DNA from: Umbilicaria muhlenbergii | Lineage: Eukaryota; Ascomycota; Lecanoromycetes; Umbilicariales; Umbilicariaceae | Length of the DNA: 64,000 nt | Direction: 5' to 3' | Assembly (NCBI GenBank): GCA_000611775.1 | Contig: KK106983.1 | Location: forward strand, 2,290,808 to 2,354,807 | Shown: one piece after another, positions 34,605 to 46,300 of the stretch | Layout: each line of letters begins with the position of its first letter | Numbering within the stretch: the first letter of the stretch is position 1 | Made by a program: the position numbers and the translations under genes | Notes under the pieces: generated by a model | What the model saw: the letters and a program-made list of their open reading frames with translations, nothing else | Databases searched by the model: none | What the model was told of the DNA's origin: nothing

Positions 34605-36743
34605 GGTTAAAGCTCCCTGCAGTAAGTGGCCACCCTTATTCCTCTCTGCCTCGATCAGCAGTTACTGATGATAAACTCCAGGTAAGACATGAGCCTTCCC
34701 GGAGAAATTTTTTCAACATTCAGAGGAGGGTGGGATTAAAGGGTGGGATTGGAGGGTTGGGTTGGAGGCCTTTTACGTCGGCGGTGGTTTTGGGTTGGAG
34801 AGAGGATCAAGATTGACACATGGGTTGCTTTCTGTCTTTGGCGTTTGGGATCTTGTTTTTCTCGTTACAGGAGGAGGTTGGATGGAGCTGGCTTTCAGGG
34901 GTTTGTTTGACTACGCTCGCCGTTCAATACCCCTATAAATCGGGTTGGAGGTTATCTGCGCTGTTATATCGGATTCTTAGATTTCAATGTTCCCAGAACT
35001 AGCACAACTCTATGTGGCTCAATTCTAGCAAACCAAATCAAAGACATCTGATAAGATACTAAAGTCAGTTCCGAGAGTAGGGTTGCCGCGGTTACATCAA
35101 CGCTTACCCCAGACGGACTTAGCGCCTTTAAGTGCGTCACTCGTTTGGAATCGGATTCGACCCAGACGACAACAACCATCCGTCACTCAACGGCATCCCA
35201 TCATCTGGAGTTACCTTTCAGAAGGACCCATGTAAGCATAACACCCTGGCAACTGCTGACGCCGTTGCGCAATAGTCATCAGACGCGCAACGCCTCACTC
35301 TGTCTAGATAGCCTATTATCTTGTTACTGCGCTCCTGAATTCTGCTTTGCTCCTAATCTGACTCAGATCTCACCTATGCGGTGCGACAGCGGATGCATCG
35401 TACATGTGGAAATGCCACATGGCACATGCCTTGGTAAAACGTGGTTTTTATTTCGGAATCCATATCCTTGCTGCTACCGGCTAAGGATCCACAAGCAGCG
35501 CCTCAGATGGAAAGGCAATACCGGAGTGTCTTCCTATTGTCTTCCTATTGTCTTCAAGAACACCAAGGCGCAGCGAGCCCTCAAAGTTTGTTTCTGGGCA
35601 TTGATCCGTCTCAAAGAACCTTACACTGATGATACTTTACACCGTGCTTTCCAGGAAGTTCGCGCTCGTTGTTGAAATCTGGCCTAGCGTGTTCGCCTTC
35701 GTTGAAGCCTGATGGCCTTGTCCTAATGCCCATGCATGGTTCTGCAAGAGTCATAGCTACGTCCTGAATTGTGCTTCCAGTTCTGCCGAGAACTTCTTCT
35801 GCTGAGATACTCGTCCTGCGATGACACTGATTAAGGATTGATGGATCTGAGTTGCGTAGGGCTAACCTGCACGAATATGAACACTAGCCTTGCTGCGCCT
35901 GATCCTTTTCCACTTAGCCTCTCTATACTATCTCTCCTTGTTGCCGGAGTCATTGCTATAGTACGATCCTAACGAAGTTTACAGCGCTCGCCACCATGGC
36001 AACGCTCAGGTGGAATCAAGCGCAGTCCACAAAAAGTCAACGCCCCTTCAAGTCTGCCTGAATGGAATGGAACCATGTGACTGAAGATGTAGGCTCTTGC
36101 CTCATCGGCAACCCCGAATCTAGGGCAAGAGATCAAGTTCACTCTGTGGCCGAGAGCCCTAGTACCCGACCCACAACGCTCATGACACCGTACCCCGGCA
36201 GCGGTGAGTGAGTTTAGGGCCGAGCTATCTGACACTCTTGGCAAAGCCCCTTCGGTGAGGCCATCGACTTCAGGGTTGTAGAGCGGATACCTTGAAACGG
36301 CCACTAAACATACGTTCAAACTGTCAACCTGCGAATCGGGCATTCCTTGATTCCTGACCGCCTTACAGCCCCTCATGCCTCAGGTAGGACAAGTGAGTCG
36401 CTGACGTCTTTCCAGTGCTGATAAGTGAGGGGATAATAACAATCTGGAACACAGCCCCTCCGAGTTGTTATAAAGGGCATTTGATTCCCAGTGGTAAACT
36501 CTCATCAGTATCAACCTACATTCTCACTCACAGACATCCATCCCATTCAATCACTACATCTACCTCCTTGCTCATCGGAAGTTCTTTGAATTATCCTCCC
36601 AGTCCACACCACGCTGCTCGAATCCGGCTCCGCTCGTACTCCAAGCTGCTTCACATCAAGCCCACTACTACAAAGACTCGCTGCAACTTTCCCACCTACC
36701 TCAACACCGCCATCCTTCAGCACTACCTTCCGCTACCTAGAAG
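34605..36743. other. 2.1-kb region between CxxC genes
   Basis: Holds the 3' flank of paralogue B and the promoter of paralogue C. A frame of 176 codons at 35145-35675 has no recognisable composition or domain and is probably chance. A short direct duplication of tcttcctattg lies near 35530. No mobile element signature. Confidence 0.5.
36469..36474 (+). promoter_or_regulatory. TATA box of CxxC paralogue C
   Basis: TATAAA, 270 bp before the ATG at 36744, followed by a long C/T/A-rich leader without an upstream ATG in good context. Plausible core promoter. Confidence 0.45.
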
Positions 36744-36962
36744 ATGAGTTACCAACAGCAAAACAACCAAGCGTACTACGGTTCCGCCGGCGGGTCTACT
36801 GGTGGGGCCCATTACCCTAGAGAACACCCACGGCCTCAGCCGGTGCCGGCAACAAGAGTCTACTGTTGCCAGTGCAAAAACGGTCCCATGTCTATCAAAT
36901 ACCATCCGGCTTGTACTTCCTGCCACCATCGGATCTGCAACTATTGCGATTTCACACCGTAG
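36744..36962 (+). CDS. small CxxC-rich protein (paralogue C, one module)
   Basis: 72 aa, no intron. The N-terminal half is Gln/Asn/Tyr/Gly-rich (MSYQQQNNQAYYGS), the C-terminal half is one Cys module: VYCCQCKNGPMSI...CTSCHHRICNYC. The core CCQCxxGPMxI is nearly the same as in paralogue B, 2.1 kb away, so the two probably arose by local duplication. It ends right after the module. Context aagATGag is acceptable. Function unknown; single-module form of the family. Confidence 0.7.
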   Translation: MSYQQQNNQAYYGSAGGSTGGAHYPREHPRPQPVPATRVYCCQCKNGPMSIKYHPACTSCHHRICNYCDFTP

Positions 36963-38269
36963 AATATCCATGGGATTTGATCGGTCATACGAGGTACATA
37001 CTCACTTTCATCCTCGTGCTTGAGATCTTGCTGACCTACGATTAGCATACGGCACAGGACTTGAGACAACGGTCGATCACTCGAAGCGCCACACTGTTGC
37101 TATTGCATTGTGAGGGTGGAAGACGTAACTCTTGACTTGTTTCTTTGGCGTTCATTGCATTGCGTGATTTGTCATGGCATTTAGCGTTGCACAGGACCTC
37201 ATACCCCCATTGTACGGCGCTGGAGGTTTGCACTCACAATTCCTTTTGCATGAGCTTCCTATTCTTCCGCGGTGTTTTAGGACTTAGAACAATTGCTTCC
37301 CAACCAAATACCAATCGTCTACCACCAGTGCGCCCGCAGAGATGTGCAAGTGTTCGAAGGAAGGGGAGCGCTGCTCTCCTGGCAGACTTGGAATATGCCC
37401 AACGGGGGGAAACGCCTGGGCAACATGCCAAGCAAGAAGACTGACAGAACCGCCACATGATGCCCAAATCCATGACAATACCCACATGAAAGCGTCCCAA
37501 AAGGAAGATGAGAAGTAATGAGTAACAGTGGCGGCGAGATAAGATGTAGCGGTCAACTCAAATGCTGCCAAGGCAATTAAGGCAAACCCCCCACGGCCCC
37601 TCAGGCTCTGATTCTCAGCACTGCCCCCCCGCCCCTATAGGACTCGTCCCTTTCCAACCCGAAACGCCCTTGCAAAGCTCTTCCGTCTGACCCCCGGAGA
37701 GTGCCCAACCCCTAAACTTTCCGCCCTGACGATGCTCGCTGGGCGCCTGGGGCAAAATGCGCCCTACCCATGAAAATCAAGGCTGCGGGCACGAGATTGT
37801 GGGCGCGGGCACTGCCTCAGGAAGGAAGTCATGTGGTTCTAGGTTTTGTACGGACGGAACGGGCAGGGGGCATCGAGGAGAGGTTTTGAGTGACGTTGTA
37901 ATAAGTATTCTGAATAGAGTTTGTAGAGCTGGCTAAGCTGGAGATGATGGTGGTGCGGTAACAACGGGCGGGGCTGACTGGATGCCGTCCGGAATCCTGG
38001 AGGAGTGGGAACGGCTGAGGAATGAGCTGACGGATGGGGGGGTGATGAAACGCATGTGGAACGAGGTGTTACATCCACGTAGATTATTCTTGGAGAAAAT
38101 GAGAAGAACTGTGTGGAGTTTTCACAAACGGGTTGTAACACTACGTATTTTCAGCTTCGTTCTATTTACTCTAGATACTCTATCTAAATATATGATGGCC
38201 CCCAAACACCAGTCGCTATGCCGTCAAAAATACTACACTCCATCTACTACTCTGCCTATGCACTGCTTG
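36963..38269. other. intergenic region downstream of SQT1
   Basis: 1.3 kb between CxxC paralogue C and the duplicated 3' end of SQT1. No domain-bearing frame, repeat or RNA gene seen. A stop codon that would end the unduplicated SQT1 frame lies at 38256-38258. Confidence 0.5.
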
Positions 38270-38531
38270 CATCGAAAACTAAACTCACTCCATCATCTCC
38301 CGCCGTTCCACCCCTAGTATCCCACCTCCTCACCGCGCCATCCAACCCACAAGTCGTCAGCAACCAAGCCCCGTCCGCCTGTCCTGCCATCGTCTGCTCC
38401 CATCGAAAACTAAACTCACTCCATCATCTCCCGCAGTTCCACCCCTAGTATCCCACCTCCTCACCGCGCCATCCAACCCACAAGTCGTCAGCAACCAAGC
38501 CCCGTCCGCCTGTCCTGCCATCGTCTGCTCC
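38270..38531. repeat. 131-bp tandem duplication at the 3' end of SQT1
   Basis: 38270-38400 and 38401-38531 are two adjacent 131-bp copies that differ, as far as I can see, at one position (cgccgttcc versus cgcagttcc). The copy at 38401-38531 is read as the end of SQT1; the other continues the gene out of frame because 131 is not a multiple of three. Near-identity implies a recent event or an assembly artefact. Confidence 0.95.
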
Positions 38532-39835
38532 GGCACCACAAACTCCACCTTAACAACCGCATACTCCTCATGCGCATCCCTTATATGCCTGCGCACCGCA
38601 AACCGATGCGCCCAATCAAACAAGACCACACTCCCATCCACACTCCCCGCCGCCAACAGCGTCAACGGCGCCGCCGAAAACCCCAGCGTCTCCACCCCGT
38701 CCCCCTGCGCCTGCAAACTCGCCAATATCTGCCCCGCCTGCGCCGCACTCGCCCCCTCCGCCGCCGCGTCCGCACCGCCCGCTCTCCTCGCCCCTCCGGC
38801 TTTGGTTTTCGCGCTTTTCGCGCCCCCGGTCCTCGTGCCCTGCGTAGATGATGCCGAACTCCCGTTCGCACTTGTAGTAGAGCCGAGTCTGGGTAGTCCG
38901 ACCACGCGGATCATGCCCCCCGCGCCACCTACAGCTGCGAAAGCGCCCGTGGGCGCGACGGCGACGCTGTAGAGCCCCTCTTCGACGGCGAAGCGCTGGT
39001 CTTCGGCCGTGAGGCCCACGACTGCCTGGCCGCCGCCACGCGAGGCGCTAGTTATACCCGCAGTGGCTGCTTCGCCGAAGACGTCGTGGGCGTAGAAACT
39101 GCCGTCTTCGCTGACGGTGCAGAGGAGTTTCCCGTCGGGGGTCCAGGCGCCGGCGGTGCAGGAGGCGGTGTGCAGGCTGTAGGCTTGGAGGACTTGGAGG
39201 CCTGGGGCGGAGAGGTCGGTGGGGGGTGCGACAGTGTAGATCCAGACGCTGCCGTCGGAGGCGCCGAGGGCGATGGTGTTGGGGTGGGACGGCTGGGGGC
39301 TGGGGGCTAGCCAGTTGATTTCGTCGACTTCTTGGACTTGGGCGAGGAAGGCGTAGTTGCGGGTGGCGGTGTAGGCGCGGAGCTGACCGTCCAGGCCGGC
39401 GGTTAGGAGGTAGTCGCCGGCGGGGAGGGTGAATGCTAGGGCGTTGATGGAGTCGGTGTGGCCGGAGAGTTTGGCGAGGGGTTCGAGGGAGGCGCGTGAG
39501 GGGGAGGGGTTGGTTTCGTAGGAGACGGGGAGGGGCGTGGAGGGCGGACTGGTGCTGAATATGTAGGCTGTATCGTCGCCGGCGCCTGTGGCTATTATGG
39601 ACGGGTTGAGAGGGTGCTGTGCTATGCAGAAGACGGAGTCGGTGTGCTTGTCGAAGTGTGCGATTGAGTCATTTTGAAGCTGAATCTCTTCTTCTTGAGG
39701 GTCGTCTTCTGGGTCGGAATCCATGGGTTGGTCTGGGTCTGAGGGTATCTCTTCTGCAGCTTCGTTAGGGTCGAGCATGGCCTCTTCATCTTCGAAGGCT
39801 TCGTCGGCTTCGTCCGGTGGATGTGAAGATGCCAT
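38357..39835 (-). CDS. SQT1: ribosome-assembly WD40 protein SQT1 (AAMP family), altered C-terminus
   Basis: 492 aa, no intron, start ATG at 39835. Sqt1 is the chaperone of ribosomal protein L10 (uL16) for the 60S subunit. Seen: an acidic N-terminus (DEADEAFEDEEAMLDP, EEIPSDPDQPMDSDPEDD), then WD40 repeats, for example HTDSVFCIAQHPLNPSIIATGAGDDTAYIF, GHTDSINALAF and DGKLLCTVSEDGSFYAHD. An Ala/Gly/Lys-rich insertion lies between repeats near 38760-38880. The C-terminus is odd: GLDGAVRRWDTRGG runs directly into AGDDGVSLVFD, without the segment I would expect between these two strands, and a 131-bp duplication then appends GSRRWQDRRTGLGC in a shifted frame. Without the duplication the frame would end VFDASSA. 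Confidence 0.88.
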   Translation of the reverse strand: MASSHPPDEADEAFEDEEAMLDPNEAAEEIPSDPDQPMDSDPEDDPQEEEIQLQNDSIAHFDKHTDSVFCIAQHPLNPSIIATGAGDDTAYIFSTSPPSTPLPVSYETNPSPSRASLEPLAKLSGHTDSINALAFTLPAGDYLLTAGLDGQLRAYTATRNYAFLAQVQEVDEINWLAPSPQPSHPNTIALGASDGSVWIYTVAPPTDLSAPGLQVLQAYSLHTASCTAGAWTPDGKLLCTVSEDGSFYAHDVFGEAATAGITSASRGGGQAVVGLTAEDQRFAVEEGLYSVAVAPTGAFAAVGGAGGMIRVVGLPRLGSTTSANGSSASSTQGTRTGGAKSAKTKAGGARRAGGADAAAEGASAAQAGQILASLQAQGDGVETLGFSAAPLTLLAAGSVDGSVVLFDWAHRFAVRRHIRDAHEEYAVVKVEFVVPEQTMAGQADGAWLLTTCGLDGAVRRWDTRGGTAGDDGVSLVFDGSRRWQDRRTGLGC

Positions 39836-40341
39836 TTTGACGCCGAAGAGTTAATGTTTAGAGTATATAGAGGACAAGAGAGATTGTGTCCTTGAGAGGG
39901 TCTATCGCAGGCTATATGGCGTGCAGCGTAATGAAGGGGGCTGTCGTGGAACAGTCTTACAAATCTTCTGAAGAGTTTTGGCTCCGCTTTAGGTTGTTTC
40001 GTACAATGCCATATTAAAATCATTCGCATACGTCATATCTACATTATTTAATCAGCACTTCCTGTCACCTCATTGGTCCTATCGCCTATGCATTCTCATC
40101 TTGTAATCACACATAGACCTATTCAGAGTAAGAGCGCCAGTATAATATACCAGTCTACTTGCTTTTTGGCATCCGTGGTTGTTCCGCCCTGCACAGTGAT
40201 AGCTGCTTTTCGTAATCCATAACTTCCCCTCTATTTCTTCTGAATGCTCCTTCTATGGGCTAATACACAACACAGCGTGCAGTTTTTGTACTCCTGAAAA
40301 ATGCCCAAGATCCTAAATCCGATTCATGCCTCTAGCGCCCA
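39836..40341. other. intergenic, SQT1 promoter and BEACH 3' flank
   Basis: 506 bp. It should contain the SQT1 promoter (minus strand) and the polyadenylation region of the BEACH gene. A/T-richer than the flanks. No clear TATA box. Confidence 0.5.
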
Positions 40342-43300
40342 TCATGTTGCTCGCTGTATGCAGTCCCATTCATACTGGCGTCACTGTCAGTACAAAGTTC
40401 GGTGAGATCTGCACATAGGAAGTGCTCACAACTCTCCCATCCTCATCGCTCGTGTAAACAACCTGCGCCATGGGGAGGATGCATGTAATAGCAGCGTGGA
40501 AATTGAAACCAGCAGGGTCTAGGTGGTTCATGCGCTTTACGTGGTCAAGAACGAACTTGCCATCTCTGACTGTTTTGTTCCATATCTGTACATGGGTCAG
40601 CTCGGGTCCTGAGACTAGCCTAATATACAAACTTACGTTTACCACTCCACGTTTGTGACCGGTGAAAACTAGATCCCGCTCCAGCCACTCGTTGCCACTA
40701 CCCTCGTAAAAAGCGCAAGCGGTTAAGCAGTCTTCGCCCTCAATGCAGACGTTTTGTTCGAGTAAAAGCTCGCCGTTGAGCGTATACAGTGAAACGTAGT
40801 GCCCGTGACACAGCATCACAACACCCGTAATGTCGTTGATACGAGCACACTGCAATGATAAGCATCAACACTGGATCATTCCAAAACGAGAGATTTACCT
40901 CCACGAACTTATCCTTCGCTATCTCCCGTACGAACTCCAGGCGATTGAGATCCCATAGGATTACTTTGCCATCGGCAGAAGCGGACAGCAATGCACTGAA
41001 TGCTCGCGAGACCGCCATGTTCGTGACGGAGGCTCTATGGCCGAAGAGGCAGGCCTTTGGCTGCAAGTCGACGGACTTGGACGTAGATATCAGAGCCCAA
41101 GCGGAGATAGTACAATCCGTGCCTGCGGATATCAGGGTGCGCGAGTCTGCAAAGAGTGCACACGAGAGTTGCCCTAGGTGTAGGTGCTCGAAAAGACCGA
41201 GGAGCTATCTTGGTCAGCCTATATCTAGGTATCTAGAACCTAATGAGCTTAGAACCAACCTTTTTGGTGTCAGCCGTGTAAAAACGCACGCTTCCATCAG
41301 CGAATCCCCACTCCATACACCGATCATAATAGGGGGGTATATTGATTCGGAAGGCTCCAGAACAAAGAACACGGTCATGTTTGCAAGAATAAAGCAGTGT
41401 TGATACTCGATCAGGAGTTTCTAGGGCAGTGCGTCAGCTTTGTACAAATGCCGGGGTATTGTGTCCAACTACTTACCGAACAATGGAAAGGGTAGACGGG
41501 TCAAACTTTCCGCTGCCATGTCCAGCCTCTTGGATTTGTGTTTCTTGTCTTCTCGCTGCGCGTGAGGACGTTGGAACACTTGGTGTGGTGTCTGACCAAA
41601 ATTATGGATTATACCAATGGTTGCAAGCCTTTCAACAGGATCGTCAATAGTGTCAAGGTTTTTTGCTCCGTGGTAAGAAAGATGATGGAACACATTCGTC
41701 GCTTCTAGGGCCGCGTCCCCACGTTGTTTATGACCGAAGACAAGATCAATCCACTGATGGAGATGCTTGCTGACATAGTCACTTTCAAGTGCTTCACGAT
41801 GCTTAGCTATAAAGATTTTTGGGTCTCCCTTGGCCCAAGGGGGAAGAGCTACTGTATCAATAGATCCCCCAGTGCCTTGTCTAGAGCCGAAATCATAGCC
41901 ATTCATATTCACTAGGAATTCAGGCAGGAAGTAAAATTCTGGGATCAACTCTCGGACATCGGTCATGTTATCGCGCGAAGCCGATGTCCAGGCTTTCTCG
42001 ATAGAGTAGAAAAGTCGATCTGGGTGGTCGAAGCTGCCTCCTTGTAGAAGCAGGTATGATTGTACGAATGGCTGCAGACGAATCAAATAAGAAGTGACTA
42101 TCATTGCCGACGAATAATGAGTTCCATAATGGAATGGAGGAGAGTTTTGATCACCCATCTCTGCAAAAGATTGATAGCGATCCCTAAATTCTGCCTGCCT
42201 TTCAGCGGTCTGGCAGCCCATTGGCTTGGTCATGTCCCGAAAGCTTCGAGGATTTGAAAGGTCCAGGTCTTCGCTCGTATAGTCGGCAAGGACCCATGGA
42301 AACACTGGGTATTGGGTCAAGTCATTGAAGGTCCGGCCGGCCATAGTGTTGACGAGCATCAGATAGTGGAAGTTGGAGATCTCTCCCCTCATCCACTTTC
42401 GAGTGGCAGGATTTGAAGTGGTTTGGGTAAAAACGCTCGTAAACCTAGAGCCAAATGTCTGTGGATTGTCCTCTGGACTGCGTAATGACTCAAGCCTCCA
42501 TGAATCTTCTGCATTTGTCAAAGATGCACCGCCAGCAACATTGGAAGCTTTAGTAATTAGTTTTTGCGTCAGCTCGTCCCTTAACTGGGGCGTATTGGTT
42601 GTCAGTAGATAACTTCGCCCGTCAACGAAAAAAACCTCCACGGCTACATCACGAAATAGAAACCGCCGTTTAGAAATGCTTAAGACGTCTTCCCAGCGCC
42701 AGTTGCGAGTCTCGTGATCCGTATTGGCCGGTTGACTGCGGTGAGTGCCTGCCTCGCGCCCAGATATCATCTGTAGGTAGGAGTCGCGCTCCTCTGATGG
42801 AGCCTGCCACACATTGACAATCTCGCCATCAGACCGCTGGAAGAAGTTGTCAAGAAGGTATAAATGGTCCTTGCCAAGTATCAGTAGACCTTCACAAGCT
42901 TCAAGTCCCACTATACGAGATACGTTGTTAACATGTTCAACCTGATCACCTCGCTGGAGACTCCGCATGACTTTACGGTTCTTGTCTTCGAAGTCTTCAG
43001 GGTCTTGCCGAGGATCGTCAACGATCTCAAACTCCTCATCCTGCTCTAGAGATTCATCAAATAGCTCTTTGGTGATGGGGGAATCGAGGTTTGGAGATGC
43101 TTGTTTGCCAAAGTCGCCACTGGAGGACCTTGGAGATAGGGGACTGCTTATCCCAGCCTTCGAAGAAGCCCTTGTCTTCACATGGAGACTCAACGATCTT
43201 TTGCCGCCAACTTGCGACTTCTTACGTTTAGGTTGGTAGTCGTGCAGATGTCCATCATAGTCACGAAGAAAGCGAAGCCTCATCCTGTTTCGACCCTCGG

Positions 43301-46300
43301 TCTGGTCAAGTCGCCACTTCGGACTACTAAGATCATCGAACAGGCCACACGGTCGTCGAAGCTCTCGTCTCATTTTGGTCCAGATCGAGTTGTTGAAATT
43401 GACGTTGTCTTGCTGATCTTGTAAGGCCCTCTGCCGCTTAAGATGCTCAGAAGCATATATGTTTGCCCGCCAGTGATCAGAGCTAATTTCATGACGTCGG
43501 AGAATATCATCATTTGTCAGATTGTCTGAGACCCAGAGTTTGAGCCTCTCCCTTCTCTTGCTGACCCTGGCTCTGGCATTCTCTTCAGTCTTGCGATTCT
43601 CTTCCGCGACAAAGTCCTCCCATGTTCTCGATACGGCTCCGAAGAAGAAGGCGTCAAGATCTTCTCTTCGATCATCGACCCAGTGGAGAAAGTTATCGTT
43701 GTCCAATTCGGTCAGTTTTCGGAAACCCTGCGACAACTGAATATGGTTTTTCGCAGTGGCCTGATTCAAGACATCTGATGTTTCATCCGGCTTTTGTACG
43801 AGGAGTATACGCCAAAAGTTCACAGCAGCCGCTCTGACCCTCTCATGTGTACTGATTAAACGAGTGTATAATAGGTAGCACAGCAGTCGTAAGAATTCAT
43901 CTTGTTCGTGCTCCGTTGTAAGAATGACAGTCTGCCAATAAGCCAGCTTGTCCAAGAACGAGACGGTTTCTGACTCTCGCATTGAGTCACCCAGTTCGGA
44001 AAGCCTGAGGAGCACAACGCGTAACAGTACTGTCCGTATTGCGGAAACGATTTGACTGCACAGCCTAATACTTTTGAGGTTCGAAACGTCAGGCCGCTGG
44101 AGGTATTCCAAGATGCCGCCCAGAAAATCCAGCACTGGATCGGCACCGCCAATAAACCATCCTTCAAAAACGGACTCACCCAGGTGCGTGGCGAACCGAG
44201 CCAAATTTGTGAGCACTCTGGGCTCCCAGAGTAGTTTCTGGTCCAGCTGTATGGCATTAGCCAGATGAGACAGCGCGTTACGAAGGAGAAAAGAATCAAA
44301 ATATGCTTGATGCTCCTGAAACCCTGGCGGGACCTTCACGAACAGGCCAAGACCAGGGAAATCTTTCCGAGCGAATATCTGATCAGAAAAGACGGCGATG
44401 ATGATTTCCAGAAGCTCTTCCACAATCGAGTTGCGGACGTTCATCGCCACATCTGTCTTACTGTTTGGCGACATGACGGGATGGAGTCTTGCCGAAGATG
44501 GTTTATGAGGTGTCTCGTCAGACGTTACAAGAATGAATGACGATCCACGCCTAAGCGGGGGATGCGCCCTTGCCATTCTTGGGCTTGAAGGGGAATCTAC
44601 CGTTGTAGTCCGTACGATTGGTGGCCCTTGTAGTGAGCTTCGAGACAAAGGCCTGATCACTACATCGCTGCCGTCGAATGTTAAAGCAGAGTCTCGAGCA
44701 TTGAGCTCTGTTTCGGGACTGACAACATCGGAGCTAACAACGATAGGAAAAAGAACGAACAGAAGCTCCTGCACGTAATTCGAAGACACAGTAAAGTCTC
44801 TGAAAGCTTGAGACTTTGTGTGTAGTTCTGCAAGCAAACGAGTCACCGTTTGTAGCGTGGCTGCAGCATCCTCCAGACGCTGCGCGAAAGGTTGCTGCTT
44901 CTCTGCAGAAAGTTAGCACCGATTATGTTGACAGGGATAGATTTTACTTACTGAGCAATGCAACCCCCGTAACCAACGACATGGAGCGCTGGCGCGAATG
45001 CGTAGGTCTATGGTTGGTTCGGCCCTGTAGTTGCACAGTACCATTGCCTCTGTCGGTCAACGGAGAGTCGGGATCTTCTTGTTCCTTTGTGACAGCCTTG
45101 AGCCCGTTCCGTAACATGGCGGTGATTACTGGTAAGATCTCGGAACACACAACTTTCGCTCTCCCATCCCCAGCGAACGTCTCTAGCATACTATAGAGAT
45201 CGAACGATCTTTCGAAGTCAATGTTCGCGACATCCTGACCAAACATAACGGCGAAGCATATCGGCCATATCGTAGGTATGCTCCACCAACGCTTGAGACG
45301 GTGTCGCATGATGACGAACCCGCCCGTTTTCTCGGCGAATTTTTTGACGTAACTTGCGCCATTAAGTACTAAGAGTCGAGCAAGGATCTTGGCGGCCAGA
45401 ATGACAATTGTGGGTTCTTCGTCGGCTAAAAGATGAAGCAGCCACTACGGTATGTCAGTTCTCAAGGCTCCAAAACAGTCTAGCCTTGACCACGTACCTT
45501 GTTCGTAACAGTCCGGGCAAACTTCTTGATGCTAGTTGTATTCTCATCATGGCACAGTATATCCGCATACAGGTTCAGAATTCCCAAACCAATCTCCGAG
45601 CGTGGAAGTTCATGCCCTTCACGCCTTGCCGGTGCAATGAGCGCCGATGATGTGGGTACCGTGAGTCTCAACGGTGACCCCACGGGCTTTTGCCTCAGAG
45701 CGGAAGTATTTGCTCTGGGCCTTTGCAGCTCAGACACGCGCTGAGCAGGCTTGTGAATCGCGTAGGTGATGTACAATGCTAGTGAGCGTAAGGTTTCAGC
45801 GGATAAATTGGAGCTTATAAGGGATCTAAAGGCAGTCATGAAGTATTCAAAAGTCTCAGAGGTAAATTTGTCCCCCTTCAGCGCATCCAACCACTTCTTG
45901 ATAACGCCTGAAACGAACGGTCAGTATATCAAGACAATACAGTGGCGTTGGGAATACTAACGCATTCTGACCAGACGCTTGCCATTAAAATTGTGGTATT
46001 TGCTGCGGATAGCGAATGTAACAAATTGTTCGTAGTACAGCTTTTGTACCTTGGGTGCTGCACTTCTCCATGTATCAAGATCGACAAGCAGAATACGATA
46101 AGCCAATGGGTTGTTGATGACCGAATCTTCAGGGCACTCTCTCACGTATCCGACGAAGTCTAGCACAGAGACCAATAACTCCATGCCAAGCTCCCCGCGC
46201 TCCGGATCATCAGCCCCTGAAAGGCCTTGCTTCCCTGGCTCATAGACAGTCACTTTGGGACCCGAGTTGAGCTTAACAGCGAGCAGGTTTGCAAGGACGC

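Noticed and set aside
35145-35675. 176-codon plus-strand frame between CxxC genes B and C
   Set aside because: No domain, Cys/Leu-rich random composition, no promoter-like context.
31561-38269. Search for LTR pairs, terminal inverted repeats with transposase, or reverse-transcriptase motifs
   Set aside because: No paired long repeats or polymerase/transposase motifs were seen by eye; a repeat-library search would be decisive.
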